A DNA stretch of 64,000 nt, from positions 264,198 through 328,197 of the forward strand of contig NZ_NGVS01000014.1 in assembly GCF_002777975.1 (NCBI RefSeq), given 5' to 3'. A program made the translations under genes and the position numbers. The stretch is from Shewanella carassii. Its GTDB lineage: Bacteria > Pseudomonadota > Gammaproteobacteria > Enterobacterales > Shewanellaceae. Positions 7,770 to 17,894 of this stretch are shown one piece after another. The stretch's first letter is position 1; the number at the start of each line of letters is the position of its first letter. The notes beneath the pieces are model-generated. The model had not been told where the DNA came from. It saw only the letters and a list, made by a program, of their open reading frames with translations, and made no database searches.

Positions 7770-9179
7770 TTAGAGGCTGTAGTACAGCTCAAATTCGACT
7801 GGGTGAGTGGTGCGACTGACACGCTCTGCCTCGGCTTGTTTCAGCTTGAGATAAGAGTCGATAAAGTCATCGCTGAACACACCGCCACGGGTCAGGAACT
7901 CACGGTCTGCATCCAGAGCCGCCAGGGCGACTTCCAGAGACTCGGCCACAGTCGGGATTTCCGCTGCTTCTTCGGCCGGCAGATCGTACAGATCCTTGTC
8001 CATGGCATCGCCAGGATGGATCTTGTTCTGGATGCCATCCAGACCAGCCATCAGCAGTGCCGCGAAGGCCAGGTATGGGTTAGCCATAGGATCCGGGAAG
8101 CGGGTCTCGATACGGCGAGCCTTAGGGCTTGGTACTACAGGAATACGGATAGAAGCAGAGCGGTTACGGGCAGAATACGCCAGCATCACAGGGGCTTCAA
8201 AGTGTGGCACCAAACGCTTGTAGGAGTTGGTGCTTGGGTTGGTGAAGGCGTTCAGGGCACGGGCGTGCTTGATGATACCGCCGATATAGTACAGGGCAGT
8301 TTCAGACAGGCCGCCGTACTTGTCACCGGCAAATAGGTTAGTACCGTCTTTAGAGAGTGACTGGTGAACGTGCATGCCACTGCCGTTGTCGCCGACAATC
8401 GGCTTGGGCATAAAGGTCGCAGTCTTGCCATAGGCGTGCGCCATATTGTGAATGACATATTTCAGCTCTTGAATCTCATCGGCTTTCTTTGTCAGCGTGT
8501 TGAAGCGAGTGGCGATCTCGTTCTGACCTGCGGTAGCCACTTCGTGGTGATGAGCTTCTACAATCTGTCCCATCTCTTCCAGCACCAGACACATGGCGCT
8601 GCGCAGATCCTGTGAAGAGTCTACAGGAGCAACTGGGAAGTAGCCGCCTTTAACGAATGGCCGGTGGCCAGTGTTGCCTTCTTCATAGCTGGTACCTGAG
8701 TTCCAGGCGGCTTCTTTGGCATCGATCTTGACGAAGGTGCCGCTCATGTCAGTACCGAAACGCACGTCATCGAACAGGAAGAATTCTGGCTCAGGACCGA
8801 TCAGCACAGTGTCGGCGATGCCGGTAGCGCGCAGGTATTCTTCGGCTTTCTTGGCGATGGAGCGAGGGTCGCGATCGTAGCCCTGCATAGTGCCTGGCTC
8901 AAGGACGTCGCAGCGGATCAGTGCTGTGGTTTCTTCGGTAAATGGGTCCAGTACAAAGCTGTCTGGATCTGGCATCAGTACCATGTCAGATTCGTTGATC
9001 CCTTTCCAACCACCGATGGAGGAGCCGTCGAACATTTTGCCGTCTTCAAAGAAATCAGCATCTACCTGATGAGTCGGGATAGATACATGCTGTTCCTTAC
9101 CTTTGGTATCGGTAAAGCGTAAATCAACAAACTTAACTTCCAACTCTTGCAGCTTTTGTAAAACTGATTCGACTGACAT
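7770..9179 (-). CDS. glnA: Glutamine synthetase, type I (GlnA)
   Basis: 469 residues, the same length as E. coli GlnA. It makes glutamine from glutamate, ammonia and ATP in the cytoplasm as a dodecamer. The start at 9179 ([20 protein letters not shown]) is fixed by GGAGG upstream and by family length; the longer frame adds 33 unrelated residues. Visible hallmarks are the [15 protein letters not shown] region, the substrate and metal segment around [14 protein letters not shown], the ATP-binding [17 protein letters not shown], and the adenylylation site KDLYDLP near residue 397, so the enzyme is of the GlnE-regulated GSI-beta class. Three NtrC sites and a sigma-54 promoter lie upstream, so transcription is expected to rise under nitrogen limitation. 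Confidence 0.98.
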   Translation of the reverse strand: MSVESVLQKLQELEVKFVDLRFTDTKGKEQHVSIPTHQVDADFFEDGKMFDGSSIGGWKGINESDMVLMPDPDSFVLDPFTEETTALIRCDVLEPGTMQGYDRDPRSIAKKAEEYLRATGIADTVLIGPEPEFFLFDDVRFGTDMSGTFVKIDAKEAAWNSGTSYEEGNTGHRPFVKGGYFPVAPVDSSQDLRSAMCLVLEEMGQIVEAHHHEVATAGQNEIATRFNTLTKKADEIQELKYVIHNMAHAYGKTATFMPKPIVGDNGSGMHVHQSLSKDGTNLFAGDKYGGLSETALYYIGGIIKHARALNAFTNPSTNSYKRLVPHFEAPVMLAYSARNRSASIRIPVVPSPKARRIETRFPDPMANPYLAFAALLMAGLDGIQNKIHPGDAMDKDLYDLPAEEAAEIPTVAESLEVALAALDADREFLTRGGVFSDDFIDSYLKLKQAEAERVSRTTHPVEFELYYSL

Positions 9180-9260
9180 TATCAAGCCTCCGGTAGGGTA
9201 AAGGGGGTGCCCTTTGTCAACTCTTAGTATGTAGCGTCTGGCGCCTTGTTGGTCTCTATT

Positions 9261-9279
9261 AAGCCAGACTTGTGCCAAT
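9261..9279 (-). promoter_or_regulatory. Sigma-54 promoter of glnA
   Basis: On the minus strand the sequence reads TTGGCACAAGTCTGGCTT, matching TGGCACN5TTGCT with one mismatch at the -12 element. It lies about 80 bases upstream of the glnA start and about 60-115 bases downstream of the NtrC sites, the expected arrangement. Confidence 0.75.
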
Positions 9280-9340
9280 ATTCTATTTTGTTGAAACTAA
9301 AGGGAAATATAAAATGGTGGGCCGATGAGAGAAGCATTTT

Positions 9341-9396
9341 TGCACCAGAATGGTGCGTTGTGTGGTCCAAAAAGGTGCGTTCACCATAATGGTGCG
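9341..9396 (-). promoter_or_regulatory. Three NtrC sites (enhancer) upstream of glnA
   Basis: Near-palindromic NtrC sites lie at 9341-9357 (TGCACC-AGAAT-GGTGCG), 9363-9379 (TGGTCC-AAAAA-GGTGCG, weaker) and 9380-9396 (TTCACC-ATAAT-GGTGCG). With a start point inferred near 9251 their centres fall at about -98, -120 and -137, close to the classical glnA enhancer distances. The rest of the 455-base gap up to bipA holds the sigma-54 promoter and presumably the bipA promoter; I see no gene there. Confidence 0.82.
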
Positions 9397-9634
9397 CGTG
9401 CTTCCCAAGCCGGATATTCATAGGTGTTTAAAAAATAATCCTGTGCGATAGCCCTCCGCTAGAGTAGAATGGCACGCTTTTTAAAGCAACCATCCGGGGA
9501 AATTGTGTTCCTCGATACGATGGTAACCCAGGTTTTATAAGGCCTGGAGGGCAATCGCCAAGTAGTCAAAAGTGGTTGCACTATTCTTTTATAATGTTGC
9601 ATCCCACAGAACAGAGATCGTAAGAGGCAAAACT

Positions 9635-11449
9635 GTGTTAGAGAATTTACGTAACATCGCCATCATAGCGCACGTTGACCATGGTAAGACTACCCTGGTA
9701 GACAAGCTGTTGGCACAGTCAGGAACCCTGGCCACCCGTGGAGAAGCTACCGAGCGGGTGATGGACTCCAACGATCTGGAGAAAGAACGTGGGATCACTA
9801 TTTTGGCGAAAAACACCGCCATTAAGTGGAACGACTATCGAATTAACATAGTAGATACCCCTGGACACGCCGACTTCGGTGGTGAAGTAGAGCGGGTTCT
9901 GTCTATGGTTGACTCAGTATTGTTGTTGGTGGATGCGCAAGATGGCCCTATGCCTCAGACTCGCTTCGTAACCAAGAAAGCCTTCGCCCAAGGCCTTAAG
10001 CCTATTGTGGTTATCAACAAGATTGACCGTCCTGGCGCTCGTCCAGATTGGGTTATCGATCAGGTATTTGATCTGTTCGACAACCTGGGTGCTACCGACG
10101 AACAGTTGGACTTCCCTATTGTGTATGCCTCGGCACTGAACGGTTTTGCCAGTTTAGATCCCGATGAAGCCAGTGAAGATATGACTCCGCTGTTCCAGAC
10201 TATCGTAGAAAAAGTATCTCCACCTGATGCCGATGCCGATGGTCCATTCCAGATGCAGATCTCTCAGCTGGACTACAACAGCTATGTAGGGGTTATCGGT
10301 GTGGGTCGTATCAAGCGCGGTAGCGTCAAGACCAACCAGCAGGTTACTATTGTCGGTGCCGACGGTAAGACCCGTAACGGTAAAATCGGTCAGGTTCTGG
10401 GCTACATGGGCCTGGAACGCCATGAAGTGGACAGTGCCAATGCCGGCGATATCGTTGCCATCACAGGTCTGGGTGAGCTGAAGATCTCCGACACCATCTG
10501 TGCTGTTGGTCATGCCGAGGCTCTGCCGCCATTGTCTGTTGATGAACCTACCATGACTATGACCTTCCAGGTCAACACCTCTCCTTTCGCGGGTAAAGAA
10601 GGTAAGTACGTGACTTCACGTAACATCCTTGAGCGTCTGCAACAGGAGCTGGTACACAACGTGGCTCTGCGTGTGGAAGAAACCGAGAGTCCGGATCGTT
10701 TCCGCGTATCCGGCCGTGGTGAACTGCACCTGTCCATCCTGATCGAAAACATGCGTCGTGAAGGTTATGAGCTGGCGGTTTCCCGTCCTGAAGTGATCAT
10801 CAAAGAGATCGACGGCGAGAAGTGCGAGCCATACGAGCAACTGACCGTGGATGTGGAAGAAGAACATCAGGGCGGCGTTATCGAGAAGCTGGGTACCCGT
10901 AAGGCCGACATGCGCGACATGCAGCCAGACGGCAAGGGTCGCGTACGTATCGACTTCATGATCCCAAGCCGTGGCTTGATCGGTTTCCAGACTGAGTTTA
11001 TGACTGCCACTTCAGGTACAGGTCTGCTGTATCACACCTTCGACCACTATGGTCCCTACAAGGGTGGCGATATCGGCCAGCGTAGCAACGGGGTATTGAT
11101 CTCCAACGCGACCGGTAAGGCACTGACCTTTGCTCTGTTTGGTCTGCAGGATCGCGGTCGTCTGATGATTGGCCACGCCGCCGAAGTTTACGAAGGCCAG
11201 GTAGTCGGTATTCACAGCCGCTCCAACGACCTGACAGTAAACTGCCTCAAGGGTAAGCAGCTGACCAATATGCGCGCCTCAGGTACTGACGAAGCTCAGG
11301 TACTGACTCCGCATATCCAGATGTCTTTGGAACAAGCACTGGAATTCATCGATGATGATGAACTGGTGGAAGTAACGCCTAAGAGCATTCGGATCCGTAA
11401 GCGTCATCTGACTGAAAACGACCGCAAGCGCGCCAGCCGTCAAGGTTAA
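9635..11449 (+). CDS. bipA: Ribosome-associated GTPase BipA/TypA
   Basis: A 604-residue translational GTPase; E. coli BipA has 607. The start is GTG at 9635 ([20 protein letters not shown]) with AGAGG upstream; this matches the family N-terminus exactly, whereas the longer frame adds 21 residues. The G motifs are clear: AHVDHGKTT (G1), [11 protein letters not shown] (G3) and [11 protein letters not shown] (G4), followed by EF-G-like domains II, III and V and the BipA C-terminal domain with the basic tail [20 protein letters not shown]. BipA binds the 70S ribosome and aids 50S assembly and growth under cold or stress. It lies divergent from glnA, the same neighbourhood as in E. coli, and ends at a good terminator. 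Confidence 0.98.
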   Translation: MLENLRNIAIIAHVDHGKTTLVDKLLAQSGTLATRGEATERVMDSNDLEKERGITILAKNTAIKWNDYRINIVDTPGHADFGGEVERVLSMVDSVLLLVDAQDGPMPQTRFVTKKAFAQGLKPIVVINKIDRPGARPDWVIDQVFDLFDNLGATDEQLDFPIVYASALNGFASLDPDEASEDMTPLFQTIVEKVSPPDADADGPFQMQISQLDYNSYVGVIGVGRIKRGSVKTNQQVTIVGADGKTRNGKIGQVLGYMGLERHEVDSANAGDIVAITGLGELKISDTICAVGHAEALPPLSVDEPTMTMTFQVNTSPFAGKEGKYVTSRNILERLQQELVHNVALRVEETESPDRFRVSGRGELHLSILIENMRREGYELAVSRPEVIIKEIDGEKCEPYEQLTVDVEEEHQGGVIEKLGTRKADMRDMQPDGKGRVRIDFMIPSRGLIGFQTEFMTATSGTGLLYHTFDHYGPYKGGDIGQRSNGVLISNATGKALTFALFGLQDRGRLMIGHAAEVYEGQVVGIHSRSNDLTVNCLKGKQLTNMRASGTDEAQVLTPHIQMSLEQALEFIDDDELVEVTPKSIRIRKRHLTENDRKRASRQG

Positions 11450-11501
11450 TCTAGCCCAGGATGTAGAGACCCAAAGCGGACTCTTCATCAAACGGCACAT
11501 T

Positions 11502-11542
11502 AGGCCTGATTTCGGTAACTGACCGTGATCAGGCCTTTTTTT
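11502..11542 (+). terminator. Rho-independent terminator of bipA
   Basis: AGGCCTGAT and ATCAGGCCT form a stem followed by a run of seven T residues, 50 bases after the bipA stop. Confidence 0.82.
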
Positions 11543-11635
11543 CAACTGCTTATCTCTTAAGACTCTCCTTAAGTTCCACCCTTGTTCGTTTCAGCCTAGC
11601 CGCTGATGCTCCGTTGTTTGCCGTTAATGCAGGGA

Positions 11636-12850
11636 TTAGTGACCCACGTAATCGATCATCTGTAATAGGTGCATGCGCACCGCATCCGGTGTTTGGCTTT
11701 CCCAGAAGCCCGAGGTGTAAGCTATCAAGGGCAGCAGGAATAGCAGTCCAAGGACCAGCAGCATTACCGACTTGGCCGACCAGAAATGATTGCGGCTCAG
11801 GCCGAACCCCAGCGCCGCTTTCTTGGGACAGGCGGCCACGCAGCGCATGCAGGCCTGGCATTCATCGCTGTGCACTGTATTTTTGGTATGCACTATGATG
11901 CCGGCCGGACAGGCGCGGGTGCACTTGTCGCATTTCATCCCCTTGGACTCTATCAGGCAATGCTCCGGGGCGCGGCGGATTTTCAGCGGGCTGAGAAAAC
12001 TCAGCAGTCCCAGCAGGGCGCCATAGGGGCAGAGGTAACGGCAAAATCCCTGACGGCGCCAGGCGACAATGGCAAGGATCAGGCCAAAGCAGGCCAGGGT
12101 GATGAGCCCCGGAGTGATGAAAAACAGCGCCATCTTGAGATCGGCTATCTTGTGATAATTACTCTCCAGGTAGCCGGGGATCCCCATAGACGGCATGCCC
12201 AGCACTATGTAGAGCAGCGCCGCCAACAACAGATACTTGAGCATACGCAGTGGCCAGTCGAGCCAGGCAGGCGGCATAAATTCGCGTTTGATGAAGCGTT
12301 TGCGCAGTCGATAGAGGTACTCTCCGGCCAATCCCAGCGGGCAGGCCCAGCCACAGAAGGCCCGCTTGCACAGCAGTCCGGTCAACAACACCACTGCCAG
12401 CATCACGGCCGCCGCCGGGTGGGTTTGATCCCAGAGTCCCAGGGTGGCTATCGCCTTGAGCTCTATACCGCCGGCGATGGGCAGAAACGCATCCACCACA
12501 TCCGGGCGTCCAATCCAGGGCGTGACTCCGGCCTTGAGCATCAGGCTGTTGATGGTGTACTGAATCGCGACCAGAAACAGGGACAGCGCCAACAGGTGCT
12601 GGCAGCCGCTGCGCAGGTTATTGATCCTGGGCTCGGATTGCAGCAAGCCGGGGCGCAGTTGCTGCAGTAATGCCAGGCTACCAACGGCTGTCAGCGTGGC
12701 CAGCAGTAACATGGGACTGCTGCTAATCAGCAGCGCGGTTAAAATCAGCAGCAAGGTGAGGCCGGCGCCGAAACGGCGGCCGCTCCACCAGAGTTGGCTG
12801 ACACCATAGAGGAGTGCCAGCATGAGAGTGAGTGATTCTGTCAGTGTCAT
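11636..12850 (-). CDS. NapH/YccM-type membrane 4Fe-4S protein
   Basis: About 404 residues from the ATG at 12850; a TTG at 12919 in the same frame would add 23, and neither has a convincing ribosome site. The protein has several hydrophobic helices with the paired membrane cysteine motifs CGWACPLG and CRYLCPYGALLG typical of NapH/NosR/CcoG-like polyferredoxins, then two ferredoxin clusters, CDKCTRACPAG and CQACMRCVAACPKK, and one last helix at the C-terminus. Such proteins move electrons from the quinone pool or cytoplasm to periplasmic reductases. It stands alone here and no reductase gene adjoins, so its partner is unknown. E. coli YccM is the closest analogue in layout. Confidence 0.85.
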   Translation of the reverse strand: MTLTESLTLMLALLYGVSQLWWSGRRFGAGLTLLLILTALLISSSPMLLLATLTAVGSLALLQQLRPGLLQSEPRINNLRSGCQHLLALSLFLVAIQYTINSLMLKAGVTPWIGRPDVVDAFLPIAGGIELKAIATLGLWDQTHPAAAVMLAVVLLTGLLCKRAFCGWACPLGLAGEYLYRLRKRFIKREFMPPAWLDWPLRMLKYLLLAALLYIVLGMPSMGIPGYLESNYHKIADLKMALFFITPGLITLACFGLILAIVAWRRQGFCRYLCPYGALLGLLSFLSPLKIRRAPEHCLIESKGMKCDKCTRACPAGIIVHTKNTVHSDECQACMRCVAACPKKAALGFGLSRNHFWSAKSVMLLVLGLLFLLPLIAYTSGFWESQTPDAVRMHLLQMIDYVGH

Positions 12851-12989
12851 GAGAATAGAGGCCAGCAACAAACGACTGCCTATTGTGAACTCAAATAAGG
12901 GCACAAGTTCTTGAGTCAAAAAAGGAAGTGTGCAGCAGATCCAAATTTACATTCGCAGATAGAGAAATTCGTGCACTGGCTCACAGCTG

Positions 12990-13014
12990 AAAAAAAGCCC
13001 CGCGGTGCGGGGCT
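12990..13014 (-). terminator. Rho-independent terminator of the DUF2959 gene
   Basis: AGCCCCGC and GCGGGGCT flank a three-base loop; on the minus strand the stem is followed by six T residues, 19 bases after the DUF2959 stop. Confidence 0.87.
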
Positions 13015-13032
13015 CTCTCTATGGCTTGGCGG

Positions 13033-13683
13033 TCAGTTACCCGACTCCATTGCCGCGATAAAGCGGTTGGACTCATCGATGGATTTATTCATCTCTTTGA
13101 TAAGGCCGGAGATATCGCTCTGCAGACTGGCAAACTCACCCTTGATGGCCCCTATGGTCTGGGCGTTGAGGTTGTGCTTGAGGTAGAGCATGTTGTCTTT
13201 CATTGAGGTCAGGATAGGAGGCATCTTGCTCTCGGCACGGCGCATGCTGCGGATCAGCTGCTCGTAGGAGCGGCGGGTCTCTTTCAGCTTGGCCTGGCTC
13301 TTACTGCGCAGGCTGGCCTTGCTGATCTCACCGATTTCCCCTTGCCACTCATCGAACAGGGCTTCGGCCACATCTTCCACCTTGTTGATGCGGTTGCTGA
13401 CATCGTCGGCGGCTTCCTGAGCCGACTCATACTCGTCTTTGGCCTTGTTGTAAGCCTTTTCCAGATCGCCGCCGTCATGGTTCAGCAGCGCCTGCATCTC
13501 TTCCAGTGCCGAACTGAACTGCTCCTGAGCTTCCTGTTGCGATTCTTTGGCGTCTTTGACCCGGTCGACCATGATGTCACGTTTGTGATAGCCAACCTTT
13601 TCCATGGCGCCGTAATAGGCACTCTGGCAACCACCCAGCAGCAATCCCAGGCTGACCAGCGTGGTGGTGAGGATCTTGTTCAT
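13033..13683 (-). CDS. DUF2959 lipoprotein
   Basis: A 216-residue predicted lipoprotein starting at 13683 (MNKILTTTLVSLGLLLGGC), where LLGGC is the lipobox. The mature protein is almost entirely helical and charged, with long coiled-coil stretches (KDAKESQQEAQEQFSSALEE; EDEYESAQEAADDVSNRINK-like heptads), as expected for DUF2959. Family function is unknown. It follows a small membrane gene by 20 bases on the same strand and ends at a strong terminator, so the two form a probable operon. The longer in-frame extension overlaps the upstream gene in another frame and is rejected. Confidence 0.87.
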   Translation of the reverse strand: MNKILTTTLVSLGLLLGGCQSAYYGAMEKVGYHKRDIMVDRVKDAKESQQEAQEQFSSALEEMQALLNHDGGDLEKAYNKAKDEYESAQEAADDVSNRINKVEDVAEALFDEWQGEIGEISKASLRSKSQAKLKETRRSYEQLIRSMRRAESKMPPILTSMKDNMLYLKHNLNAQTIGAIKGEFASLQSDISGLIKEMNKSIDESNRFIAAMESGN

Positions 13684-13703
13684 AAGCTTTCTCTTTTCTC
13701 TGT

Positions 13704-13922
13704 TTATGCTTTGTATTTGGCGGCATCTATGATGCACCAGAGATGGGCGATGGCACCTATGATAGCAGGAACTATCAACCACCAGAGGGCGTAACCTGTG
13801 ACTGTCACCAGAAAGAAGATCAGTGCGGCCAGGATCCGCCCCTGAACCAACTGCCCCAAACCCGGGAAAAATACGCTTGCCAGCGCGGCAATCACATTGC
13901 CCGCCGATCCTTGTTGTGACAT
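13704..13922 (-). CDS. Small hydrophobic membrane protein
   Basis: 72 residues with a polar N-terminus (MSQQGSAGN) and two predicted membrane helices: ALASVFFPGLGQLVQGR leading into IFFLVTVTGYALWWLIVPAI. The PGLGQLxxGR motif with two helices recalls TM2/DUF5683-like small membrane proteins. I cannot assign a function. AGGAGAG lies seven bases upstream of the ATG. It is the first gene of a two-gene unit with the DUF2959 lipoprotein and diverges from yihY across a 180-base gap that must hold both promoters. Confidence 0.72.
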   Translation of the reverse strand: MSQQGSAGNVIAALASVFFPGLGQLVQGRILAALIFFLVTVTGYALWWLIVPAIIGAIAHLWCIIDAAKYKA

Positions 13923-14104
13923 TAACTCTCTCCTTTAAATTATGGGAGAAGCGCTGAACGACGGGCCTCGGCGCATGCCTATGCATAGCGCTGGCGTCAT
14001 TCTCGGCTTCCTTTGCCCTGCTGCAGTGGCAGCATCACACTTTGTAATCCGGGCATTATTGTACGAAGATAGCGACACTAGACCCAGAGGATCAAGAGAA
14101 AACC

Positions 14105-14992
14105 GTGAGCAACAAGATAGATACCCGCAATTTCAGTTTGTTTATGAAAGGCTGCTGGCACTTCCTGCTGCACCTGAAACAGAGATTGCAGGACGATCAA
14201 ATCAATATCCGAGCCGGTCATCTGGCCTATGTGACCCTGTTGTCGCTGGTGCCCATGGTGGCCGTTACCATGTCTATGCTGTCGGCTTTCCCTGTCTTCA
14301 AGGGGGTACGGCAACTGATAGAAAACTTTATTTATCAAAACTTTCTGCCGGCCGCAGGTGATACGGTTCAGGTCTATATCAACGAGTTTGTCGGCAACGC
14401 CTCCAAGGGTACAGCCGTCGGTATCGGCGCCCTGGTGGTGGTGGCCATTTTACTGATCTCCGCCATCGACAAGGCGCTGAACTATATCTGGCGCACCAAA
14501 GAAAAACGCCAGACTGTGGTGTCTTTTTCCATGTACTGGATGATCCTGACGCTGGGCCCCGTGTTGATGGGGGCCAGCCTGGCGGCCACCTCCTACTTGG
14601 TATCGCTGAAGATATTCAATGAAGCCGATACTTATGGTGTAGGTAGTTTCTTTGTCGCGCGTTTGCCATTTCTGTTTTCTGTCGCGGCCTTCCTGCTGCT
14701 TTACACTGTGGTGCCTAACCAAAAGGTGAAGCTGCTGCATGCCCTGCTCGGGGCCATAGTGGCTGCCTTGTTGTTTGAGGCGGGCAAGAAAGGCTTTGCC
14801 CTGTATGTGACTCACTTCCCCAGCTACGAGGCGATTTACGGCGCCTTAGCGACGATTCCGATACTGTTTGTCTGGGTCTATCTGTCCTGGATGATAGTTC
14901 TGATGGGAGCCGAGATCACCGCTTCTTTGCCGGAATTCCTCGATGGTGACGCCCCATTGGAGCCGCTGGATGATGACCCCGGATCGGCATAA
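14105..14992 (+). CDS. yihY: YihY/BrkB-family inner membrane protein
   Basis: A 295-residue membrane protein, starting at GTG 14105 ([20 protein letters not shown]). It has about six hydrophobic helices, with the family-typical segments [20 protein letters not shown] near residue 40, [13 protein letters not shown] near 195 and [22 protein letters not shown] near 255. The family was once called ribonuclease BN in error; the function is unknown, probably envelope-related. The acidic tail overlaps the next gene by about 20 bases. It begins the cluster yihY-pip-dtd-yiiD, which matches the E. coli yihY-dtd-yiiD order except for the inserted peptidase gene. Confidence 0.9.
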   Translation: MSNKIDTRNFSLFMKGCWHFLLHLKQRLQDDQINIRAGHLAYVTLLSLVPMVAVTMSMLSAFPVFKGVRQLIENFIYQNFLPAAGDTVQVYINEFVGNASKGTAVGIGALVVVAILLISAIDKALNYIWRTKEKRQTVVSFSMYWMILTLGPVLMGASLAATSYLVSLKIFNEADTYGVGSFFVARLPFLFSVAAFLLLYTVVPNQKVKLLHALLGAIVAALLFEAGKKGFALYVTHFPSYEAIYGALATIPILFVWVYLSWMIVLMGAEITASLPEFLDGDAPLEPLDDDPGSA

Positions 14993-15935
14993 TCCCTTTG
15001 CCCGCGACTGGCTGGAGGTTGGTGGTGGCCACCGCCTGTATCTGGCGCAATTCGGCAACCCGGAAGGCATTCCGCTGCTGTATCTGCACGGCGGGCCCGG
15101 CGCCGGTTGCAGCCTTGAAGAGTTGGCGCTGTTTGATCTGCGCCGTTTTCGCTTATTGTTTCTGGATCAGAGGGGCGCTGGCTTATCGCGCTCCGAGAAA
15201 GGCCTGGCGCAGAATCACTTCCAGGGCCTGCTCGATGATCTCGAGTCGGTCAGAAAGGCGCTGCAGTTGCCGCGCTGGTGTCTGGCGGGGGGCTCGTTCG
15301 GGGCAACCTTGGGGCTGGTGTACGGCGGTTTATTCCCTGAGCGGGTCATAGCCCAGACATATTGGGGCAGCTTTATCCCCTCTGCCGAGGGCCGCGATTG
15401 GCTCTATGGTGCTGCTGGCGCCGCCAGCCGTTTCCCGGTGGACTATCATGGCTTTTCCCGCTGGCTATCCAGGAGTGAGCGCAGCACTGCGGCGCTGCTG
15501 GAAAGCTATGCCAAGGGGTTTACCTGTCTCAATGCCCAGGATTATGTCCGCAGTTGGCTGCGCTGGGAGCAGCATCTGTCTTTACCCGGGGGGCTGTTGC
15601 CGCCGCCAAGGGCGCCTAGGGACAGCAATATGGCCAGAATCGAACTTCACTATGCCCGCCATCACTATTTCGAAGCCATGAGTCTGTTTGACGCAGGGCT
15701 CAATAACTGGCCGAAACATACCCGCTTGCTGCAGGGGGAAAATGACTGGGTCTGTCCAACTCATTTGCTGCAGGCTCAGCTTGCACGCCAGACCCGCCCG
15801 GCCGAGTTGCAGCTGGTGGCCGGAGGTCATCACTCGCTGGTGGATGATAAAATGCGTCACGCCGTGGTTGCAGCCCTGTGTGCTATGGGCGACACTGCGG
15901 CCTCTTGTGAAACAGAATTAAGGAGTCAGGATTGA
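14970..15935 (+). CDS. pip: Proline iminopeptidase-like alpha/beta hydrolase (S33)
   Basis: About 321 residues from the ATG at 14970 (GGAG lies eight bases upstream); a second ATG follows directly, and a frame beginning at 14943 is less likely. Family S33 marks are all present: HGGPGAGC (oxyanion loop), DQRGAGLS, the nucleophile elbow [10 protein letters not shown], and the late acid/His pair in ENDWVC and AGGHHSLVD. Proline iminopeptidase removes N-terminal proline from small peptides in the cytoplasm. It overlaps the end of yihY and its stop overlaps the start of dtd by four bases, so translation is coupled. It interrupts the otherwise E. coli-like order. Confidence 0.88.
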   Translation: MMTPDRHNPFARDWLEVGGGHRLYLAQFGNPEGIPLLYLHGGPGAGCSLEELALFDLRRFRLLFLDQRGAGLSRSEKGLAQNHFQGLLDDLESVRKALQLPRWCLAGGSFGATLGLVYGGLFPERVIAQTYWGSFIPSAEGRDWLYGAAGAASRFPVDYHGFSRWLSRSERSTAALLESYAKGFTCLNAQDYVRSWLRWEQHLSLPGGLLPPPRAPRDSNMARIELHYARHHYFEAMSLFDAGLNNWPKHTRLLQGENDWVCPTHLLQAQLARQTRPAELQLVAGGHHSLVDDKMRHAVVAALCAMGDTAASCETELRSQD

Positions 15936-16369
15936 TCGCCCTGATACAGAGAGTCAGCCGTGCCAAGGTAACGGTTGCCGATGAAGTGACCGGCGCCATA
16001 GATAAAGGTTTGTTGGTGTTGTTGGGCGTTGAACGCCAGGATGATATGGCGGCGATGGAAAAGCTGGCCACCAAGGTGATGAATTACCGGGTATTCAGCG
16101 ATGACAACGGCAAGATGAACCTCAATCTGACTCAGGTCGGCGGGCAGTTGTTGGTGGTGTCGCAATTTACCCTGGCGGCCGATACCAGCCGCGGTCTGCG
16201 TCCCAGTTTCTCGGGTGGTGCCAGTCCGGCTCAGGCCGAAGAGCTCTATGAAGCCTTTGTGGCATTTTGCCGTAGCAAGGGGGTGACCACAGAAACCGGC
16301 CGCTTCGCTGCCGATATGCAGGTGGAATTGCTGAACGACGGGCCTGTGACCTTTAATTTGAGTGTTTGA
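15932..16369 (+). CDS. dtd: D-aminoacyl-tRNA deacylase (Dtd)
   Basis: 145 residues, the standard length. It hydrolyses D-aminoacyl-tRNA (and mischarged Gly-tRNA-Ala) in the cytoplasm as a dimer. The two active-site motifs are present: [17 protein letters not shown] near residue 78 and the Gly-cisPro motif NDGPVTFNL at the C-terminus. The start is TTG at 15932, with AAGGAG seven bases upstream, overlapping the pip stop in TTGA; the mature reading [15 protein letters not shown] is the normal Dtd N-terminus. Confidence 0.96.
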   Translation: MIALIQRVSRAKVTVADEVTGAIDKGLLVLLGVERQDDMAAMEKLATKVMNYRVFSDDNGKMNLNLTQVGGQLLVVSQFTLAADTSRGLRPSFSGGASPAQAEELYEAFVAFCRSKGVTTETGRFAADMQVELLNDGPVTFNLSV

Positions 16370-16370
16370 T

Positions 16371-16841
16371 ATGTCTGAGCCATCACTGCTTAAGCAGCTG
16401 GAAAACACCTGGCATGGCACCATCCCCGTCAGTGCCTTTATGGGGATCCGGCCACTGGCTTTTGATGGCACAGAATTTCGTGTCGGTGCACCGCTGGCGC
16501 CCAACATCAATCTGCATCAGACCATGTTTGCCGGCAGTATTTATACCCTGTGCACTCTGTGTGGCTGGGGCATGCTCTGGCTGCAACAGCAGCGGGCCGG
16601 AGTGAGTGGTGATATAGTGCTGGCTCAGGCCGAGATCCGTTATCGGGCGCCGGTGACTGCCAATCCCGGCGAGTTGATTGAAGCCAGAGTCAGCTGGCCG
16701 GGCGTGTCACTGACGCCTTTGAGTGAAGGGCGCAGGGTCAAAGTCAGGCTGGAGGTGGAACTCTGGAGTCACGGCCTTTGCTGTGCTTCTTTCTTGGGGG
16801 TTTACGTTAGCCAGCCCAAGCAAGAGCCGACCCTGTCCTAG
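16371..16841 (+). CDS. YiiD C-terminal-type hotdog thioesterase
   Basis: 156 residues, one base after the dtd stop. The start at ATG 16371 (MSEPSLLKQLENTW) is chosen over an in-frame GTG nine bases earlier. It consists of the YiiD_C (PF09500-type) hotdog fold only: APNINLHQTMFAGSIYTL holds the active-site region, and VLAQAEIRYRAPV the strand pair. E. coli YiiD/FabY carries this domain after an N-terminal acetyltransferase and can support initiation of fatty acid synthesis; the acetyltransferase half is absent here. It is the last gene of the yihY-pip-dtd cluster. Confidence 0.85.
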   Translation: MSEPSLLKQLENTWHGTIPVSAFMGIRPLAFDGTEFRVGAPLAPNINLHQTMFAGSIYTLCTLCGWGMLWLQQQRAGVSGDIVLAQAEIRYRAPVTANPGELIEARVSWPGVSLTPLSEGRRVKVRLEVELWSHGLCCASFLGVYVSQPKQEPTLS

Positions 16842-17015
16842 CTGGGATTACCTGGGTTTACAGGTTCGGTTTTAACCTTGTAAGCCTTGAGTGATAAGCC
16901 CTAGATAACAGCCTTTCCTTTCTAAAAAATCGAATTTAATATCAAATTTTCTCCGCTTTTTTTCTATTTTATCCATCAGTAGACTGCTCAGCATAGATTG
17001 GAGCAAAAGCTCTGA

Positions 17016-17645
<630 letters not shown>

Positions 17646-17701
17646 GGCAAACATCCTCTTCCACCATCAATCTGAACGCCAGTTGCTTGACTGATTTGGT
17701 T

Positions 17702-17884
17702 CTACTGCCCCGGAGGTGACTCCCCGGGGCTTTTTTGTGACTGCTTGTTCGGCTCGAGCGCCTTGCTGCAAAGGGGACAAGCGGCATTAACCCCTTCCGC
17801 GGGCCACTGCTCGCGATAACGTACCCGCGCAGAGGCTTGGCCGCGATGTTGGCTTATCTGAAATCGCCCGGGCTTGCTTGTCAT
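17702..17884 (-). CDS. Possible 60-residue protein downstream of rhodanese
   Basis: A short frame starting at ATG 17884, ten bases after the rhodanese stop. The product (MTSKPGRFQISQHRGQASAR...) is basic, has one CPLC motif near residue 36 and a Gln/Ser/Pro-rich tail; it has no match I recognise. Arguments for: position directly downstream in an apparent operon and a GAGTAG-like upstream region. Arguments against: small size, and its last codons run through the azoR terminator. A longer frame to 18079 is only a shadow of the rhodanese gene. Confidence 0.4.
   Translation of the reverse strand: MTSKPGRFQISQHRGQASARVRYREQWPAEGVNAACPLCSKALEPNKQSQKSPGESPPGQ
17706..17737. terminator. Terminator shared by azoR and the convergent rhodanese unit
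   Basis: GCCCCGG and CCGGGGC form the stem, followed on the plus strand by six T residues. It lies 60 bases after azoR and overlaps the last codons of the convergent 60-codon frame. Confidence 0.8.
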
Positions 17885-17894
17885 TGTGGCTACT

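Noticed and set aside
9470-9490. TGGCACGCTTTTTAA as a second sigma-54 promoter before bipA
   Set aside because: The -24 half is good, but the -12 GC is missing.
11786-12670. Plus-strand frame of 294 residues
   Set aside because: Antisense to the ferredoxin gene; Gln/His/Arg-rich shadow composition.
12919-12921. TTG 12919 as the certain start of the ferredoxin
   Set aside because: No ribosome site at the TTG; the ATG at 12850 leads directly into a hydrophobic helix, though it also lacks a strong site.
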